From the NCBI GenBank assembly GCA_025642065.1, contig JAODUP010000165.1:439501-503500 (forward strand): a DNA stretch of 64,000 bases, read 5' to 3'. Under the pieces are notes generated by a model that ran no database searches, was not told the DNA's origin, and saw only the letters and a list, made by a program, of their open reading frames with translations. Positions 59,458-64,000 of the stretch are shown in pieces (positions within the stretch are counted from its first letter, which is position 1; every line of letters begins with the position of its first letter). A program made the translations under genes and the position numbers. This DNA comes from Paralvinella palmiformis. Its lineage: Eukaryota > Annelida > Polychaeta > Terebellida > Alvinellidae.

Positions 59458-59902
59458 TAAAAGACACTTTAAATAAATGAAGAGTGGGGAATTGTCAAAA
59501 ATTGTCATTATGGTGTGGGGAATTGTCCACGTGGGTTATGTCCAGTGGGGAATTGTCTGAGTGGGGAATTCTCCTGGATCCCAAAGAATTAGGGTAACCT
59601 CAGACTTCAGTAATTTTGGACTGGTAACCGTGGTCCCCTATGAATGAATGGGTTTCAAATGCCCAGTTAACCATGTCATTCACTGTGTTATTATACACAG
59701 GGCATCACATATGGTATTGTATAGATATTGGATAGTATTTTGTTATGGTAATGCAGTTGTTTTTATATATGCTTGGGTATATATATATATATGAAGAGCT
59801 TTATAGAGTAATTTTGGAGTGGTACTTTTGCTACCTCCTAACAAAAATGTTACTTGTGCAAGTTCAAAGTTGGAGCTGAGAAAGAATAATTAATGCAGGC
59901 CA

Positions 59903-60258
59903 TTAGATAAATGGCAAATTACTACATTCAATAATATCCAAATCTTTTTCCAAAACATCCAGTAAAAAGTCTTCCACAATCTGTACCAATGCAAGTTTAA
60001 TCTTGTTTAGCCAACGCTGCTGCAGTGACCCATTTATTAATTGTAGCTTGAGTTGCTCATTTATTTTATGCATGAGCCCATTTATTTGAGGCAAAGGCAT
60101 ATGGCCTCCATGCATACTGAATTTTGTATGACAATTATCACCTCATTTTGTCCTGCTGCAATCTCAGAAATCAAATCCAATATGCCCATGACACTCCTAC
60201 TCCTACTGAAACTCCTTACAGATTTCTATAGTGCTCCATATTCATCTGCTTCTAAAAC
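59903..60258 (-). pseudogene. unrecognised coding-like stretch, broken
   Basis: A strong acceptor (tctgttttag) at about 60259 opens a frame on minus reading SVRSFSRSRSVMGILDLISE then IAAGQNEVIIVIQNS after one TAG. A one-base shift near 60115 leads to a 70-codon frame ending INEQLKLQLINGSLQQRWLN, KIKLALVQIVEDFLLDVLEK and a stop at 59903. Composition and helix periodicity look like real protein. It lies antisense to the 5' flank of FAM241B. It may be a pseudogene or a gene with unrecognised splicing. I do not recognise the family. Confidence 0.4.
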
Positions 60259-60413
60259 AGACAAAAAATAGACATACATTCACAAATGTGTATTACTATT
60301 AGTGATTAGAATATGTGTGAAATTTGTTTTTAGTAAAGGCTAAATATAACACCTGTCTTTTTTCCTATATTATCAAATTTCAGCGACAAGAATACGAGGT
60401 TAAAACAACAGGC

Positions 60414-60676
60414 ATGGTTCGTATTCTTAGTAGTGGAGAGATAGTGCAAGATGATGACCCACGAGCATCTAATTCATCGTCACCATCCAGACCCAACCAA
60501 CAGCCAGGAAATGGAAGAGAGAGAATGGTAATAATGTGTCACAGAACAATTATATTACAATATAATATCACATTATTTTATTATTGTGGGGTAGCCATGT
60601 TATGACAGTTTTAAATTTTCCATATCTGATGACCACTCAGTCTTGAAGTATTCTTGCATATCTATGAACACATGTG

Positions 60677-60710
<34 letters not shown>

Positions 60711-61243
60711 AAGAATCTTTTAAATGAATAGTGATATGCTTCAAACATTTGTGTGTGTGTGTGTGAACAATGTAACCTTCATTTTATTGCTTAATATTTT
60801 TCAACTGCCTTTCATCCTTTTAGGGCTATGTACAGAATGTAGACAATGAGAACCTTCACTATCATATGCCACAGACTGGGTCAATGTTTGATTCACTGAA
60901 TGAGAGGTTACGGTCAGCTGGAGTACCAAAATGGCATCTTGGTCCTTATCCTGTGGAGCCCATTGTGTCATTGGGATTTCTTATTGCACTCCTGTTGCTT
61001 GGTTTTAAGGGATTAATCCTGGCATTGTTATTATTTTTTGTGTGTAAATGGAGTCAGAGTGGTACGCCTGGTGGTCAGCCCATGCAGGGCTTGGGAGATG
61101 GCCTCAGGAGGTTTGGTCTGGGAGGTAGTCCAGCAGGAGGAGGTCAAACAACTGGATCTAGTTCCTCGGGTCATCAAGGAAATTCAGCATCAACTTCAGG
61201 GCATAGATGGTCTGGTACGGGACACAGATTGGGCCGAACTTGA
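60414..61243 (+). CDS. FAM241B: FAM241B (C10orf35) homologue
   Basis: Two coding exons, 60414-60527 and 60824-61243, joined in phase 0 (ATG|gtaata ... ttttag|GGC), encode 177 residues and end at TGA 61241-61243. The N-terminus MVRILSSGEIVQDDDPR is the family signature. The conserved core GVPKWHLGPYPVEPIVSLGF leads into one hydrophobic segment (LIALLLLGFKGLILALLLFF), so a small single-pass membrane protein is expected. Vertebrate FAM241B has been linked to lysosome homeostasis; this is family knowledge, not shown here. The C-terminal Gly/Ser-rich extension of about 55 residues is longer than I expect for the family. The 5' exon starts at 60384 after a tttcag acceptor, so a non-coding first exon lies further left. 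Confidence 0.92.
60678..60710. repeat. (AC)n(AG)n compound microsatellite
   Basis: In the single FAM241B coding intron; a short (GT)n follows near 60750. Confidence 0.85.
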
Positions 61244-61636
61244 TAATAAGAATTATTGTAATATAGCACAGTCAGCTCCCAATATTAAAAGGAATTAGTG
61301 AGTAACCGGACAACACTTGAGTTCATCACATGCATGGAAAATAATCCAGATTTTACTGAGGTTTTCTTGCTCTTCAACTGTGTACACATATGCATATTAC
61401 CTCTATTCCATAAGTGATTATTCTCTATGACAGTGATGTTTGTCATATCATTAAAAATTATGAAGCACATGATATGTTGGTGAAATATTACAGAAATTCA
61501 GGTAGTCAGAAAGTATTTTATCTGAAAGGTGATACTTTTTACCACTTGTATGTCTGTCCAGATGTTGGGAGAATGGACATTTTTATCATAAACAAGCAGA
61601 TATAAATTTATGCATGTAATGTACATAAACAATGCA

Positions 61637-61642
61637 AATAAA
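61637..61642 (+). terminator. candidate FAM241B polyadenylation signal
   Basis: AATAAA about 390 bases past the stop codon. Unverified. Confidence 0.35.
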
Positions 61643-64000
61643 ATAAGACTGGCAATATACAATTGTTGATATTTATATGTGAAGAAGAAAATGAATAGCA
61701 ACTGTTATCAGTGGCAACCAGCAAGAGTTGGGTACTTGTTACTATATGCTGAGTCAGCTGTACATGTATTTATCAATACATGTACATTGTAAATAAATCC
61801 TAAATGAACAGAGCAGCTTATCCAGAATATAATTTCTGTAGGAATCTGGATATCTGTTAACCTGATATTTTGTCTTGCACAAAAAAAACATTTCTGATTT
61901 AGTAGCAGTGCATTTTGGTAAATGGACACAAACGTACATTGCATGCACAAATTACAAATTTAGGAGTCATACCTATCTGGTTAACGGCATATAGTCAGTT
62001 TCTGTTATAATTAGGATTGAATTGTATTTGCTGTGCTGGTTGACAAATATTGATATAGGTGTTTGAGCAGATCATTGCATCCATCAGTTTTAGCATATCA
62101 TTGCAACCATCAGTTTGGGCAGATCATTGCAGTTTTATACATATACTATGGAATTAAACCAGGAAACTGTTTAGACAAAATGTGTGATTTTGGTGATCTT
62201 GGTTTAAATTCCCCTTCACACAGATTTCTCCATTGATTTTCTCAGACACAGTAAATATTTTCCTTATTGGAATATACGTTTAATTACTGGTGAATTAGTT
62301 ATTGTTATTTCCAAGAAATTTCACTCCTGAGTGTGTAGATTGATCTGAAAGTTTGCCTCTGGGCAATACATATTTCTTGTGAATTTGTGTAATTTTCATT
62401 TTAAATCCAAGGCAGGTTTGGTTTAATATAATTTCCATCTTGAATTAACAACATACAATTATAAACTAGATTGATTAGCACTACTATAATTATGAAAAGG
62501 AGATAGAAATGAGTACATCTTCCATTTCATTTGCTCAAGTTCAACATAGATGTATATATGTGTGTGTTTGGTGGGCGACTCCATGGTTCAGCTATTATTA
62601 ATGTTGTCATTATACCATATTTGTATAGCACTCTACATAGTATTGCATAACGTGATCAAAAGTGCTTTACGTGTAAAATAAAATTTTGCAATAAGACTTT
62701 TAAGTGTTATATATAAAATATTTAACAAACTGGGCATTATACACATTATTTAAAAGTGAGTGAATAGATGTTAATTAATTGCCAAAGTGGACTAGAAAGA
62801 AGTGAGTATTTAACAGCTTTTTGAATGTGGTTATTATGCTTGCTTCCCTGGTGTTGTTGGGAAGTGCAGCTGAGAGTGTGGTTGACTACAGATCCCTACC
62901 ACCTAAATTCAATTCCCGGGATGGCTTCGCCTCATTACCTGTGTAGGTTACTTGGTCCATTTAAATATTTAGTCATGTGTACAATAGTAGCCAAAAGACA
63001 GCAATATATAAGATGTCAGGTGTTACAAGCATATGTTAATATGGTTAATGTACGTTTTAAACGATTGATATAATAGAAAAGCATTCTGAAAATGGTGCTA
63101 CTATTATCGGTGCATTACTGTCATTGTTCAACAGCAATTTGGGCAGGAACTGTATATCAAATTTCTCATTTAATAAATCCCCAAATAATCCTCAAGCCCT
63201 ATTCAACCAAAAACTGCATTACTAACTAAGTAATCTAAACGAATTAGGCCAGTATGTGTTAATTAATACATCACTTGGGGCATGGCAGAATCTTGGAGAA
63301 AGTCTCCCAGGAACTGGCTGCACCGAATCGATTATGGCTAGCTGTAAATAAATTCCAATATATATTTTTATAAATCAGATGGTTAAAACTTTTAGAAATT
63401 AATCTATTTTAATGTAATCAAATATACTCTATCTGTAGAGTTCACCCAACCAGGCAACTGGCAAAATGTTTCCCGCTGAATATCCCATGTATTGAAAATT
63501 CTAAATTTGTTTAGAATAAGTCCTCGTGGAGAAGGAGTAAATCAAACCATATGCGTCTCCCTCATTTGAGGTAGCCAAGTCACGTAAAATAACTGCCATT
63601 TCAGCCAATTATTATTATATTAACTGTATAAAACATTCATTATATCTATATATAATTGACAGCAGAACCCAACATGATAGTTAACTTGCTGTAATCTTTG
63701 GAAAGTTCACGTTTCAATGTTAAAAATTAAAATATATGCCGTTTTTAGTTTGAAAACATTATATATATATATATATATATATAATAAGAGATTGTTCAAG
63801 TAAAATTTGAAATACGCCCCTTATATCTTGAATACAATTATAGTGTGCAGTACCTAAAAGTGGCAGTCCGGTAAACGCTGCGATATCGGGCCATTAATGA
63901 CCCGATACTGCTTTCCGGTTCAGGTGTAACAGGCCATCGGACTATACCTAGGCCAATTCATACCCTTCAGGCCAGATTATGCCCCCATGATATAAGTATT
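61643..64000. other. no further gene seen
   Basis: AT-rich flank with a degenerate SINE at about 62870-63000 (plus; CAATTCCCGG and GTCCATTTAAATATTTAG remnants), a (TA)n run at 63762-63783 and an imperfect hairpin at about 63869-63917. Confidence 0.55.
63869..63917. repeat. imperfect hairpin
   Basis: Central ATCGGGCCATTAATGACCCG is a near-palindrome, with outer arms CCGG...CCGG continuing the pairing. It resembles the centre of the palindrome at 44684-44760. Confidence 0.55.

Larger units (their letters stand above)
57950..59582 (-). mobile_element. MULE-like DNA transposon, disrupted by a LINE
   Basis: Ends are inverted: GGTAAATGGAAAAATCACTA at the left and GGGATCCAGGAGAATTCCCC read from the right. 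Both ends carry repeated ggacaattccccact motifs (57976-58003 left; complementary copies at 59487-59570). An 8-bp duplication AAAGAATT flanks it at 57942-57949 and 59583-59590. A MULE-type transposase lies on the minus strand at 58064-58673 and a LINE fragment occupies about 58674-59457. Confidence 0.8.

Noticed and set aside
8205..63000. tRNA genes
   Set aside because: The A- and B-box matches belong to repeated SINEs with long non-tRNA bodies; none folds as a clean stand-alone tRNA by eye.
1..64000. CRISPR arrays, operons, bacterial promoters
   Set aside because: The window is animal nuclear DNA; tandem repeats found have no spacer structure.

Overview
This is a window of animal nuclear DNA, AT-rich and packed with transposable elements. 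Genes are split by GT-AG introns. There are long (CT)n, (AC)n and (AT)n tracts, tRNA-derived SINEs, LINEs, Ty3/gypsy elements and hAT/MULE-type DNA transposons. The repeat mix and the annexin and FAM241B sequences suggest a lophotrochozoan, most likely a mollusc. That assignment is inference; the sequence carries no species-diagnostic gene.

Two protein genes are secure. (1) An annexin A7/A11-type gene on the minus strand, about 15.5-31.0 kb. Twelve exons join in frame and end at a TAG at 15474-15476. They encode a long Pro/Gly/Tyr/Gln-rich N-terminus, made of two different tandem repeats on separate exons, followed by four complete annexin repeats. A further upstream exon (30877-31047) with a lysine-rich, poly-serine N-terminus can be joined in phase. 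(2) A FAM241B (C10orf35) homologue on the plus strand at 60.4-61.2 kb, with two coding exons and one hydrophobic segment. Less certain are an unrecognised multi-exon gene on the minus strand at the left edge (45-2329), a short exon with a start codon at 9999-10089 (minus), and a coding-looking but broken stretch at 59903-60258 (minus).

Layout. 0-2.3 kb: unknown coiled-coil-type gene (minus). 3.07-9.18 kb: a Ty3/gypsy element on the minus strand with both LTRs, carrying three nested insertions (a LINE in integrase, a LINE tail replacing the RT core, a SINE in the Gag zinc knuckle). 9.2-14.5 kb: SINEs, simple repeats and the candidate exon. 14.5-31.05 kb: annexin gene, whose introns hold three hAT-like elements, many SINEs and a 60-bp-class tandem repeat; immediately 5' of its second exon lie a LINE tail and a MITE nested in a SINE. 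31-41 kb: SINEs, a LINE remnant, a hAT transposase fragment and a hAT MITE with a perfect 8-bp target duplication. 40.8-41.5 kb: another LINE (minus). 43.9-50.3 kb: SINEs, twin palindromes and long simple repeats. 51.8-56.3 kb: a LINE abutting a deleted gypsy element (both minus). 57.95-59.58 kb: a MULE-like element with inverted ends and target duplications, split by a LINE copy. 59.9-64 kb: broken coding stretch, FAM241B and AT-rich flank.

The two secure genes have no evident functional link. The most informative part of the window is the nested transposon stratigraphy, which allows insertion sites and relative ages to be read directly.
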